From VGJV01 sp964646415 (GTDB lineage: Bacteria > Patescibacteriota > Minisyncoccia > UBA6257 > 2-01-FULL-56-20), in contig CAZYEL010000002.1 of the NCBI GenBank assembly GCA_964646415.1, positions 1-64,000 of the forward strand: DNA of 64,000 nucleotides. The letters run 5' to 3'. The notes under the pieces were generated by a model. That model ran no database searches and had not been told where the DNA came from. It was given only the letters and a program-made list of their open reading frames with translations. Below are positions 1-8,380 of the stretch, in pieces (the first letter of the stretch is position 1; each line of letters begins with the position of its first letter). A program made the translations under genes and the position numbers.

Positions 1-1
1 A

Positions 2-439
2 TATATTCAAACATTTCCTCGATATCTATTTTGGTTACGTTTCCCACTAATTACCAAAGAATATTATGCTCGATTCGTGAATAGATTTAATCCATCCCCG
101 GAACCATGTGCGCGGGCGGATAAAAAAATGAACCAAGACTTATATAACTACATGTGGGGACCGAAAGAATTCCGAATAGCGGGAACTCTACGAGATTTTG
201 ACCCTACTTCCCGACTTTCGGAAATACTGGTTCCCGTCCTTTTACTTTGTGGCCGGTACGACGAAGCAACGCCTCAAACTTGCGAATATTTCAGAAGCCT
301 GATACCGGATGCTCGACTCACTATTTTTGAAGACAGCGCGCACCTCCCGGTTTGGAGTGAGCAGCAAAAATATGTCGAAACCATTCGGAAGTTTTTGACA
401 GAAGTTGAAACCGGACAGTTCACCATATCACCAAAATAA
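2..439 (+). CDS. Alpha/beta hydrolase, proline iminopeptidase-like, C-terminal part (5' end outside window)
   Basis: The frame is open from base 2, so this is the last 145 codons of a gene that begins left of the window; the GTG at 77 is internal. The fragment resembles the C-terminal part of S33-family alpha/beta hydrolases (proline iminopeptidases). GRYDEATP would hold the acid residue and SAHLPVW the histidine of the triad, and the segment around RFNPSPEP resembles the cap of these enzymes. The nucleophile serine is not visible. The stop is 3 bp before a second hydrolase gene, so cotranscription is likely. Substrate unknown. Confidence 0.8.
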   Translation, partial: YIQTFPRYLFWLRFPLITKEYYARFVNRFNPSPEPCARADKKMNQDLYNYMWGPKEFRIAGTLRDFDPTSRLSEILVPVLLLCGRYDEATPQTCEYFRSLIPDARLTIFEDSAHLPVWSEQQKYVETIRKFLTEVETGQFTISPK

Positions 440-442
440 CCA

Positions 443-1135
443 ATGGCGCGAAGAATCAAAAATTGGCTCATCGACTACCTTCACGCCTTTCGCGCACATA
501 GTTACGCATTTTTTGTGAAACCTCCCACTCATTACCTTGGTTACGTGAACACGGAAAAAGCGCCGGTTATCCTGATACCGGGAATATACGAGAAATGGCA
601 TTTCCTTAAGGCCATTGCCGACCCGCTTTCGCTCAAGGGGCACCCGATATACATACTGGAACACCTCGGGTACAACACAAAAGGGATTCATCATACCGCC
701 AAATTAATCCGCGAACTTATTGACGAGAAAAATTTGCGCAATGTTATTCTTGTTGCCCACAGCAAGGGCGGCCTAATCGGGAAATATCTTCTGGCGTTTC
801 ACAATAAAGACGGAAGGATAAAAAAGCTCTTTGCCATCGCCACCCCATTCGGCGGCAGCCGTATCGTTAAACTAATTCCTCGTGCGATAGCCAAACGTCT
901 TCTCCTCCTGGAATTTGCACCTGCGAATAAGCTTATTAAGGATTTACGGAGCGAAAAAGAAGTCAATTGCATGATAGTTTCTATCTACGGAGCTTCCGAC
1001 AATCACATCTGGCCGGAAGCAAGTTGCAAACTAGAAGGAGCGACCAATATCCAGATTAACGTACACGGCCACCACAAAATTCTTTTCGATAAAAAGCTAA
1101 GGGGCATACTACAGTCTATGATTGGTAAGACTTGA
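443..1135 (+). CDS. Alpha/beta-fold lipase/esterase-like protein
   Basis: A 230-residue protein with an alpha/beta-hydrolase layout. VILIPGIYEKW forms the oxyanion-hole strand near residue 35, AHSKGG near residue 105 is the nucleophile elbow with serine, and HGHHK near the C-terminus can supply the histidine. The family includes triacylglycerol lipases and PGAP1-like acyl hydrolases. No signal peptide is visible. It starts 3 bp after the preceding hydrolase fragment, so the two probably form one operon. Substrate cannot be read from the sequence. Confidence 0.8.
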   Translation: MARRIKNWLIDYLHAFRAHSYAFFVKPPTHYLGYVNTEKAPVILIPGIYEKWHFLKAIADPLSLKGHPIYILEHLGYNTKGIHHTAKLIRELIDEKNLRNVILVAHSKGGLIGKYLLAFHNKDGRIKKLFAIATPFGGSRIVKLIPRAIAKRLLLLEFAPANKLIKDLRSEKEVNCMIVSIYGASDNHIWPEASCKLEGATNIQINVHGHHKILFDKKLRGILQSMIGKT

Positions 1136-1151
1136 ACGGATTGGCAACTCT

Positions 1152-3914
1152 TTATTGCCTAAGGATATCCCCCAGCCGCCTTATCGCCTCGCCGTAGCGC
1201 GCCCAATCGCCGTCCCTTTGCGCACGGAGCGCCTCTTCATACGCAGTCGCCGCCCTTCGTATGCGCTCCTCCTCGTTTTTGGCCGGAGTCGCCGCTGACA
1301 TTACTACTGCGCCTCCCCGGGACTTTCCCGCGGTTCCACTGCCGAAGATTTTCGCCAGCCCTTCTTCCAGCGTTGCTTCCATGGCGATTTTATTTTCATA
1401 CGCCACCACCACCCGTTTTAACTCGGGAATTTTTCCGGCCTCAGCCTTGAGATAGAGCGGGCGCACATACAAGAGCGATTCATTAATCGGAATAACCAAT
1501 AGCGGGCCTTGGATTACCTGCGACCCGCCCTGGCTCCAAAGCGAGATTTGCTGGCTGATTTCCGAGTCCTGATTGATTCTGCCTATAATCTGTTTTGGCC
1601 CGAACACAAGCTTGTCCTTGGGAAAACGATAGGCCAGTAATTTGCCGTAACTTTCCCCGTCGTTACGGGCGACCATCCATGCGGACAAGTTGTCCTTTGC
1701 GCGGGGGGTGAACGGCAGCATCAGAACATATTCCTCACTTTTCTCTCCCGGCAGTTTCATAATAATATGCCGCGGCTGCATTGCCGGAATCGCTCCTTCT
1801 CCTCCCGTCCGCGCCAAAGCTCCGGCGGAAAGGTCCGACGTAATGGCGGGAATCTCCCACTGGTCTTCTTTGTTGTAGAAAATCTGCGGGTCATCCATGT
1901 GGTACACCGAATACGCGGCGGTCTGCAGGGTAAAGATATCTTCCGGATAGCGCAGATGAGGAACAAGGCTCTGCGGAATTTCCGACATCGGGCGGAAAAC
2001 CCCCGGGAAAATAGCGGCGTACGTCTTTAAAATCGGGTCATCCGTATCCGCCTGATAGAAGACGACGCTGCCGTCATACGCGTCCACCACCGCTTTTACC
2101 GAATTTCTGATGTAATTTATGTTCCTGCCGTTTACCCGCATGGGTTCGGAATAGGGGTACCGATCGCTCGTGGTATACGCATCGGCAATCCAATACACCT
2201 TGCCGTCGGCAATGACGATGTAGGGGTCCCTGTCAAGGGTTACAAACGGCGCGATTTTGGCGATTCTCTCCGCGACAGTGCGATGATACAGAATGCGGCT
2301 CTCGCCGGTTATGTCGTTGGACAAAAACAACTTAAGCGATTGGAATTTCACCGCGTAAAAGGCGCGCTTGAGGAACGAATTCATCTCCACCCCTCCCTTC
2401 CCGGCGTATGTCGCATAGACATTCTCTTCGCCTTTCGGATAATCGAACTCAAGAGATTTGGTTTTCGTAATAACGTAGTCGTTTGAAAGTTCGCCGAAAT
2501 AAATCTCCGGGCGTGAAATTTCGAGCGCTTTCACATCCGATTTTGGCGGCAAATCCTTAACGAACAACACCGGCAACCCTTCCGGGGTGACCTGATTCAC
2601 CGGTCCGGCCGCTACGCCATACCCGTGCGTGAACGTGAGCCGTTCGTTAATCCAGTTTCGGTTCGGCAAACTGGCCGAATCCAACTCCCGCGGGGAGAGC
2701 ATAATCTGACGAATCTCCCCGTCTATGATGTAGCGGTCATTATCAACCGAAGCAAAATCATAATAAGTTCTGATTTCTTGTATCTGGGAAAAGGTTGATA
2801 AAAGCGGCCCCCTGTCCCAAAGCCGCACGTTTTTAACCGTAAGATTGTTGGCCGAGATATCGGCCGCTGTGATGGGCTTATCTCCCGAGATATCCCGCTC
2901 TTCGATTTTATCGAGAGCAAACGCCTGACGGGTAGCGGCGATATTATATTTGATGAACGGGGTCTCTTTTACGAGCTCATTCGGGGCGACTACCAGCTTT
3001 TGGACAAGAGACGGGACTACCCCTCCGGCAAGCCCCACGACCACATATAAGAAAACCGTTCCGAAAATCCACGACATCTTCCCCTTCCATGCCCACACGA
3101 CGGCGGCAACCGCCGCAAGCAGAGCCGCGCCCGCCGACGCCCACAGCATGAAGACTCTCACGGTTATGTCCGTGTACGTCGCGCCGGCTACCAAGCCACC
3201 CGGGTTCGCGAGCAGCGTGAAGCGGGAAAGGTAGGCTCCTGCGGCAACGGCCGCAAGCATTATTGCGAGCAAAACGCCAAGATGGATTCTCGCCCCGCGC
3301 TCTATTTGCATCTGCCTTAACGCGCGCAGGCCTGCCTGGCCGGCAGGCGGGCTTGCCATATGAAGGCTGCCCCGCAAAAAATATATGAGTGCGCAGCCGG
3401 CGAGCGCCGATAGAACAATGAATTTTATCAGACCCAATCCTACCTGAAAGACGGGGAGGGAAAAGATGTAGAACCCGATATCTTTATTGAAAACGGGGTC
3501 CGCCACGCCGAACGCCGCCCCCGAGATGAATTTCAACACCTCTTGCCAATTATTCATCGCCACAAGCCCGAAAAAGACCCCGATGACTGCGCTCACCACA
3601 ACGGCTAATTTCTTAACCAGGCGATTGTCCAAATCCATGGGCCCGCCGCGGAGCGTCAGGGGCAATGCCGCCGTCCAAGAGATTTTTGAGCGTATCGCTA
3701 AAGTGAAGTTCGCAAGTAAAAAAAGGGCGGTAAAAATTCCCGCTCCCGAAAACAGCGCTATTTTGGCCGTCAGGGACTTAATGAAAATTTGGGCGTAACC
3801 AACCTCGGAAAACCACCACCAGTCGGTAACAAAGCCTACAATACTTGAGAAAAGGATGAGGGCGACAAAAAGCCCGGCAAGTGCGATTCGCGTAAGATAC
3901 TTTGGAATACTCAT
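1152..3914 (-). CDS. UPF0182 family membrane protein
   Basis: A 920-residue protein matching UPF0182 (COG1615). About seven hydrophobic segments fill residues 1-310, followed by a large domain expected outside the membrane and a charged C-terminus. The function of the family is not established. The stop of the upstream AI-2E-type gene overlaps this start by 4 bp (ATGA), so they are one translation-coupled operon. At residues about 189-195 the stretch SPPAGQAG is encoded by a GC-rich palindrome (3330-3348) that looks inserted in a loop between membrane segments. Confidence 0.9.
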   Translation of the reverse strand: MSIPKYLTRIALAGLFVALILFSSIVGFVTDWWWFSEVGYAQIFIKSLTAKIALFSGAGIFTALFLLANFTLAIRSKISWTAALPLTLRGGPMDLDNRLVKKLAVVVSAVIGVFFGLVAMNNWQEVLKFISGAAFGVADPVFNKDIGFYIFSLPVFQVGLGLIKFIVLSALAGCALIYFLRGSLHMASPPAGQAGLRALRQMQIERGARIHLGVLLAIMLAAVAAGAYLSRFTLLANPGGLVAGATYTDITVRVFMLWASAGAALLAAVAAVVWAWKGKMSWIFGTVFLYVVVGLAGGVVPSLVQKLVVAPNELVKETPFIKYNIAATRQAFALDKIEERDISGDKPITAADISANNLTVKNVRLWDRGPLLSTFSQIQEIRTYYDFASVDNDRYIIDGEIRQIMLSPRELDSASLPNRNWINERLTFTHGYGVAAGPVNQVTPEGLPVLFVKDLPPKSDVKALEISRPEIYFGELSNDYVITKTKSLEFDYPKGEENVYATYAGKGGVEMNSFLKRAFYAVKFQSLKLFLSNDITGESRILYHRTVAERIAKIAPFVTLDRDPYIVIADGKVYWIADAYTTSDRYPYSEPMRVNGRNINYIRNSVKAVVDAYDGSVVFYQADTDDPILKTYAAIFPGVFRPMSEIPQSLVPHLRYPEDIFTLQTAAYSVYHMDDPQIFYNKEDQWEIPAITSDLSAGALARTGGEGAIPAMQPRHIIMKLPGEKSEEYVLMLPFTPRAKDNLSAWMVARNDGESYGKLLAYRFPKDKLVFGPKQIIGRINQDSEISQQISLWSQGGSQVIQGPLLVIPINESLLYVRPLYLKAEAGKIPELKRVVVAYENKIAMEATLEEGLAKIFGSGTAGKSRGGAVVMSAATPAKNEEERIRRAATAYEEALRAQRDGDWARYGEAIRRLGDILRQ
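3330..3348. repeat. GC-rich palindromic mini-repeat inside the UPF0182 gene
   Basis: GCCTGCC, 5-nt spacer, GGCAGGC lies in frame within the UPF0182 coding region and encodes a Pro/Ala/Gly-rich stretch between two membrane segments. It is one of several short palindromes in this window that sit inside genes without breaking the frame. Confidence 0.6.
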
Positions 3915-4951
3915 GATAACCCCTTGTGTTCTTTGCTGATTTCGAAATAAATCTCAAGAAGGGCGAAAAGCAGGCTTAGCACGAGAGGTCCGAGCACGAA
4001 TCCGAGAGGTCCGAAAAAACCGATGCCGCCCAGGATGGAAAGAAGAATAAGAAACGGATGAAGCTGCATCCCCCGCTCAACGAGCTTCGGTCCCAGAAAG
4101 TTATCGACGAGCCCCACCGCCGTCATCCCCCAAAGGAGGAGACCGATTCCAAAAAGCGTTTCCCCGCTCAAGAAAAGATAAAGAATCGCCGGAAGAAGCA
4201 CCAGGGCTGTTCCAATGGCGGGAATCAGCGCGGCAACCGCCGCAACGCTGCCCCACAGCACCGCATTGGGAATTCCGAAAATAGCGAACCCAACGCCGGT
4301 TAACATGCCCTGAATGAGCGCCACCGCGAGACTTCCCTTGATGACCGAATTGATTGCCAGCGCAAGCTTGCTGAAAATCGCTTCATCGTGAACATCTTGC
4401 AAGGGGCTTAAGGCGACGATGGCTTTTTTCAGTTTGCGGCCATCCTTGAACAAGTAATACAAGGCGACGAGAAATATAAAAGTGCCCATCATCGCTCTCG
4501 CCACATTCGCAAAGAACGGACCCAGGTGCTGGAGCAGCCAGCTTAATCCCTGCTTCAGGTACTGGCTCACATCAAGGGACTCGAGCGGCACGGGAGAAAA
4601 TCCCGTGAGATTCTTTATGGCATCACTCACGCTGCGGGAAATGTCGGAGACACCGCCGCTCTCGACAAGAGAAGAATAGAACTGCGTCGCCTCGCGAAAA
4701 ATCTGTACGCCTAAAAATGTGAGCGGGACGATAACGACGATGAGAACGAAGACAGTGGTAAGAAGCGCCGCCGGAACATTCCGCTCCCGGGTAATAACGA
4801 GCGCTCTTTTATGAACCGGTCCGAAAACGGTGGCAAAAACTACCGCCAGAATGAGCGGGAAAAGAAAGAGTTTAAAAATGAAAAAGGCGAGAATGAAGAT
4901 TCCCGTGAGGAGAATAAGCAGAAAATAAAGCTCCGATTTATTGTGATTCAT
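3911..4951 (-). CDS. AI-2E family transporter
   Basis: A 346-residue polytopic membrane protein of the AI-2E/PerM family (PF01594). It has N-terminal hydrophobic hairpins, an amphipathic central part (about residues 80-200), and C-terminal segments with the family-typical Gly/Pro-rich run around VDNFLGPKLV. Members export small molecules such as autoinducer-2 or act as Na+/H+ antiporters; the substrate here is unknown. It is the first gene of a two-gene minus-strand operon with the UPF0182 gene. Length is normal for the family. Confidence 0.9.
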   Translation of the reverse strand: MNHNKSELYFLLILLTGIFILAFFIFKLFLFPLILAVVFATVFGPVHKRALVITRERNVPAALLTTVFVLIVVIVPLTFLGVQIFREATQFYSSLVESGGVSDISRSVSDAIKNLTGFSPVPLESLDVSQYLKQGLSWLLQHLGPFFANVARAMMGTFIFLVALYYLFKDGRKLKKAIVALSPLQDVHDEAIFSKLALAINSVIKGSLAVALIQGMLTGVGFAIFGIPNAVLWGSVAAVAALIPAIGTALVLLPAILYLFLSGETLFGIGLLLWGMTAVGLVDNFLGPKLVERGMQLHPFLILLSILGGIGFFGPLGFVLGPLVLSLLFALLEIYFEISKEHKGLS

Positions 4952-5021
4952 GTTGTTTCCTCTTCCGGAATTTTAACCTACTTGCTCCGCTAAAGCCACG
5001 ACCCAGAACCGTGAGAAAAAG

Positions 5022-5050
5022 TTGTTAATTCCCACGAAAACCTGTAGAAT
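5022..5050 (+). promoter_or_regulatory. Sigma70-type promoter of the ABC-F gene
   Basis: TTGTTA at 5022-5027 and TAGAAT at 5045-5050 are separated by 17 bp. Transcription would start near 5057 and give a 45-nt leader. The leader contains a strong hairpin (CCCCGCC, AAC, GGCGGGG, about 5072-5089) ending 13 nt before the ATG at 5102. Confidence 0.6.
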
Positions 5051-5101
5051 GAAGTTCTTGCGGGTTTGAGTCCCCCGCCAACGGCGGGGTCTTTCTATAC
5101 T

Positions 5102-6559
5102 ATGGCGCAAAACGAAACCATAATAAGGTTCGACGAGGTCTCTTTCGAGTACGACGCGAAAAAACCGCTCCTCACTGAAGCGAGTTTTACGATCCGCGAA
5201 AACGCGAAAATAACGCTCATGGGGCAAAACGGGGCGGGCAAGAGCACTATCTTCCAACTCATCACGGGCGTTCTGAAACCGGAGTCCGGAGCGGTAATCG
5301 TGAAAAAGGGGCTGACCTTCGCTACCGCGCGGCAGGTCATCCCCCGCGAGCAGGCGGACTTTACCATCCGATCATTCTTCGAAGCCGCGTTTCCGAATCA
5401 GAAAGTGTACGACATCGAACCAAGAATCGAAGCGGCGCTCGAAATTGTGAACCTCAAGGCGCCGCTTACCCGCATCGTGAAAAGCTTTTCGGGCGGGCAA
5501 CAGGCGCGCCTCCTCCTCGCGCACGCGCTCATCCAGGACCCCGACATTTTGCTTTTGGACGAGCCCACGAACAACCTTGACAAGGCGGGCATCGCGCACC
5601 TTACGGACTTTCTCGTCGCGTACCAGAAAACCTGCATCGTGATTTCCCACGATGCGGACTTCTTGAACGCGTTCACCCAAGGCGTTCTCTACCTGGACAG
5701 CTTCACCAAAAAAATCGAACAGTACGTCGGGAACTATTTCGACGTGGTGAAGGAAATCGAAAACCGGCTGGAGCGCGAACGGATGAAAAACGTGCGGCTC
5801 GAAAAAGACATCGCCCACCGCAAGGAACAGGCGAACTTTTTCGCGCAGAAGGGCGGACACATGCGCGACGTCGCCCGCAAGATGAGGGAAAAAATCGAGG
5901 AGCTTACCGAGGAAAAAGTGGAGGAGCGGCAGGAAGACAAAACCATCCGGAAGTTCCACATCCCCTGCCAGCAGGACCTCTCGGGCCGCCTTCTGGAACT
6001 CGACAAGGTAACCATCATCCGAAACCATAAACCCGTTGTGAAAAAGACGTCCGTCTCACTCAAGAAAAAAGAACGGCTGCTTCTCACCGGCCCGAACGGC
6101 ATCGGGAAAACCACGCTCCTCGAAAAACTTGCGATGGGACACGCGAAGGGCGAACACATCGCGAATAACGTACGCATCGGGTATTACCGGCAGGACTTCT
6201 CGACGCTCGACTTCAATGCCACGGTCTATGATGCACTAAAGGACGTGATGCGTGGCGGCACGGAGCAGGACCTCCGCTCCACCGCCGCCGGATTCCTCCT
6301 TGACGCGGAAATACTGAGGACAAAGATAGGATCACTCTCCGAGGGACAGAAAGGCCTCGTTGCCTTCGCCCGCCTCGTGCTGCTTGAACCCGGACTTCTC
6401 ATCCTCGATGAGCCCACGAATCACATCAATTTCCGCCACATTCCGGTCATCGCCCGCGCGCTCGACGCATACGAAGGCGCGATGATTCTCGTGAGCCACG
6501 TGCCCGATTTCATCAAGCAAATCAATATAACCCAAGTGCTGGACCTGGATAAGCTTTAA
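5102..6559 (+). CDS. ABC-F family ATPase (ribosome-associated type)
   Basis: A 485-residue soluble protein with two ABC domains and no membrane segments. Domain 1 has GQNGAGKST (about residue 41), FSGGQQARL and LLLDEPTNNLD. Domain 2 has GPNGIGKTT (about 335), LSEGQKG and LILDEPTNH. The charged helical linker between them (about 225-290) is the inter-domain arm of ABC-F translation factors, which act at the ribosomal E site. An upstream TTG at 5066 is in frame, but the ATG at 5102 starts directly at the conserved N-terminus and is preferred. The specific subfamily (EttA, Uup, resistance type) cannot be assigned. Confidence 0.93.
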   Translation: MAQNETIIRFDEVSFEYDAKKPLLTEASFTIRENAKITLMGQNGAGKSTIFQLITGVLKPESGAVIVKKGLTFATARQVIPREQADFTIRSFFEAAFPNQKVYDIEPRIEAALEIVNLKAPLTRIVKSFSGGQQARLLLAHALIQDPDILLLDEPTNNLDKAGIAHLTDFLVAYQKTCIVISHDADFLNAFTQGVLYLDSFTKKIEQYVGNYFDVVKEIENRLERERMKNVRLEKDIAHRKEQANFFAQKGGHMRDVARKMREKIEELTEEKVEERQEDKTIRKFHIPCQQDLSGRLLELDKVTIIRNHKPVVKKTSVSLKKKERLLLTGPNGIGKTTLLEKLAMGHAKGEHIANNVRIGYYRQDFSTLDFNATVYDALKDVMRGGTEQDLRSTAAGFLLDAEILRTKIGSLSEGQKGLVAFARLVLLEPGLLILDEPTNHINFRHIPVIARALDAYEGAMILVSHVPDFIKQINITQVLDLDKL

Positions 6560-6582
6560 ACACGCGGCAGGAGGCGGTATGC

Positions 6583-6588
6583 TATATT
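6583..6588 (+). promoter_or_regulatory. Extended -10 box giving a leaderless transcript
   Basis: TG at 6580-6581, one base, then TATATT at 6583-6588 forms an extended -10. The ATG at 6596 is 7 nt downstream, where transcription should start, so the mRNA is probably leaderless. Confidence 0.55.
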
Positions 6589-6595
6589 TTGAGAA

Positions 6596-8371
6596 ATGAG
6601 GAGCGAAACTCCCCAATGTCAAAATTGCGCGCAGCAGTTCACCCTTGAAGCGGACGACTTCGCATTTCTCGAGCGGCTCAAGGTTCCGCCGCCGACCTTT
6701 TGCCCGCCCTGCCGCTGGCAGCGGCATTTGAGTTTCCGCAATATGCGGAATCTTTATAAGCGGAAGGATTCCCAAAGCGGCAAGGAAATCATCTCGATTT
6801 ATTCTCCCGATAAAGATATCCGCGTTTTTGAGCAACACGCCTGGCACGGCGACTCATGGGACTCGCTCGAATACGGGCGGGACTACGACTTCTCAAAGCC
6901 CTTCTTTGAACAAATCAAGGAGCTTATCCACGCCGTCCCCTTCCCCTCCATGAATAACTGGGACGCGGTTCAAAGCGACTACTGCAACTTCACGAAAGGA
7001 AATAAGAATTGCTATCTCGTTTTTGGCGGCGACTTTAACGAAGATGCGGAATACAGCGCCTACAATTTTTATACCAAGAACAGCAGCGACCTTTATTGGG
7101 TAAACAGAGGCGAGTTTTGCTACGAACTCGTGGATGCCGAAAACAATTACCGCACTTCCTACGCCCGCTACGTGGATTCTTGCCTCGACGTGCATTTCGG
7201 CTTCGAACTCAAGGGATGCCAAAACTGCATCGGGTGCATCAATTTGCGCAACCAGAAATACCATATTTTCAACAAGCCCTACCCCCCCGCCGAGTACGCA
7301 AAAAAACTCGAGGAAATCGATCTGGGAAGCCATGCACAAGTAGAAAAACTCAAGGCGCAATTCGAGGAGCTGCAGCAGAAATCCATTTTCCGTCCCTACC
7401 GCATCGTAAACTCCTCACGCGCCACGGGAGACAACATCTATAACGCAAAAAACTGCCTTTACTCCTTCGATGTCTTCGACGGCGCGGAGGACTGCAAATA
7501 CCTCCTTCTCGCGGCGGGCGGCATCAAGGATTCCTACGCCACGGGGCATGCGGGCGCGAAAAGCGAACTCCTCTACGACTCGATGAGCATTTACCCGGGG
7601 AACAACGTCGCCTCGTCGTGGATTATCATCAACTGCCACGATATCAGGCATTCCATCAACTGCACGGACTCATCCTATCTCTTCGGCTGCGTGGGGCTCC
7701 GTAACAAGCAACACTGCATTCTGAACAAACAGTATTCAAAGGAAGAATATGACGCGCTCATGCCAAAGATAGTCGAACACATGACCGCTATGCCGTATCA
7801 GGACCGGAAGGGACGAATCTACGGCTACGGCGAATTTTTCCCGAGCGAGCTTTCTCCCTTCGGGTACAACGAAACCGTCGCATATGAATATTTTCCGTTA
7901 AGCAGGGAGGAGGTGGAGAAAAACGGCTGGCAGTGGTTCGAAAAGGAAGCGCGGCACTATGCAATAACCCTGCCAAACGACAAAATTCCCGATAACATCA
8001 AGGATGTTCCCGACTCAATATTGAACGAAACAATCGAATGCGCGCACAAAGCGACTTGCAGGGACGGCTGCACCGCCGCATTCCGGCTTATCCCGCCGGA
8101 GTTGGCACTCTACCGTCAGCTCCGCATTCCCCTGCCGCGGCTCTGCCCCAACTGCAGAAATGCTCTCCGTATCCGCACGAGGAATCCCTTCAAACTATGG
8201 CCGGGCACGTGCCAATGTGCGGGCAGCGTCTCCGAGAACGGCGCGTACGCAAACTCCGGCGCACATTCCCACGGCGCAGACCACTGTCCCAACAAATTCG
8301 AAACATCATACCCGCCAGAATCCCGGCGCATCATCTACTGCGAAGCGTGCTACCAAGCGGAAGTCATCTGA
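6596..8371 (+). CDS. Cys-rich zinc-ribbon protein typical of Patescibacteria
   Basis: A 591-residue soluble protein with zinc-ribbon-like Cys pairs at both ends. N-terminal pairs are CQNC and CPPCRW (residues 8-40). C-terminal pairs are CPNC, CQCA and YCEACYQAE in the last 100 residues. The middle has regularly spaced Cys/Tyr/Asn strings such as NCYLVF, GCQNCIGC and NLRNQKYHIFN, repeated around residues 135-400. This suggests a solenoid or repeated metal-binding fold. Related proteins are widespread in Parcubacteria and sometimes carry misleading transferase names; their role is unknown. It is preceded by its own extended -10 box. Confidence 0.75.
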   Translation: MRSETPQCQNCAQQFTLEADDFAFLERLKVPPPTFCPPCRWQRHLSFRNMRNLYKRKDSQSGKEIISIYSPDKDIRVFEQHAWHGDSWDSLEYGRDYDFSKPFFEQIKELIHAVPFPSMNNWDAVQSDYCNFTKGNKNCYLVFGGDFNEDAEYSAYNFYTKNSSDLYWVNRGEFCYELVDAENNYRTSYARYVDSCLDVHFGFELKGCQNCIGCINLRNQKYHIFNKPYPPAEYAKKLEEIDLGSHAQVEKLKAQFEELQQKSIFRPYRIVNSSRATGDNIYNAKNCLYSFDVFDGAEDCKYLLLAAGGIKDSYATGHAGAKSELLYDSMSIYPGNNVASSWIIINCHDIRHSINCTDSSYLFGCVGLRNKQHCILNKQYSKEEYDALMPKIVEHMTAMPYQDRKGRIYGYGEFFPSELSPFGYNETVAYEYFPLSREEVEKNGWQWFEKEARHYAITLPNDKIPDNIKDVPDSILNETIECAHKATCRDGCTAAFRLIPPELALYRQLRIPLPRLCPNCRNALRIRTRNPFKLWPGTCQCAGSVSENGAYANSGAHSHGADHCPNKFETSYPPESRRIIYCEACYQAEVI

Positions 8372-8380
8372 TGGCGAGCA

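Noticed and set aside
5372..6028. 218-codon minus-strand frame inside the ABC-F gene
   Set aside because: Shadow of a gene with intact ABC motifs on the other strand.
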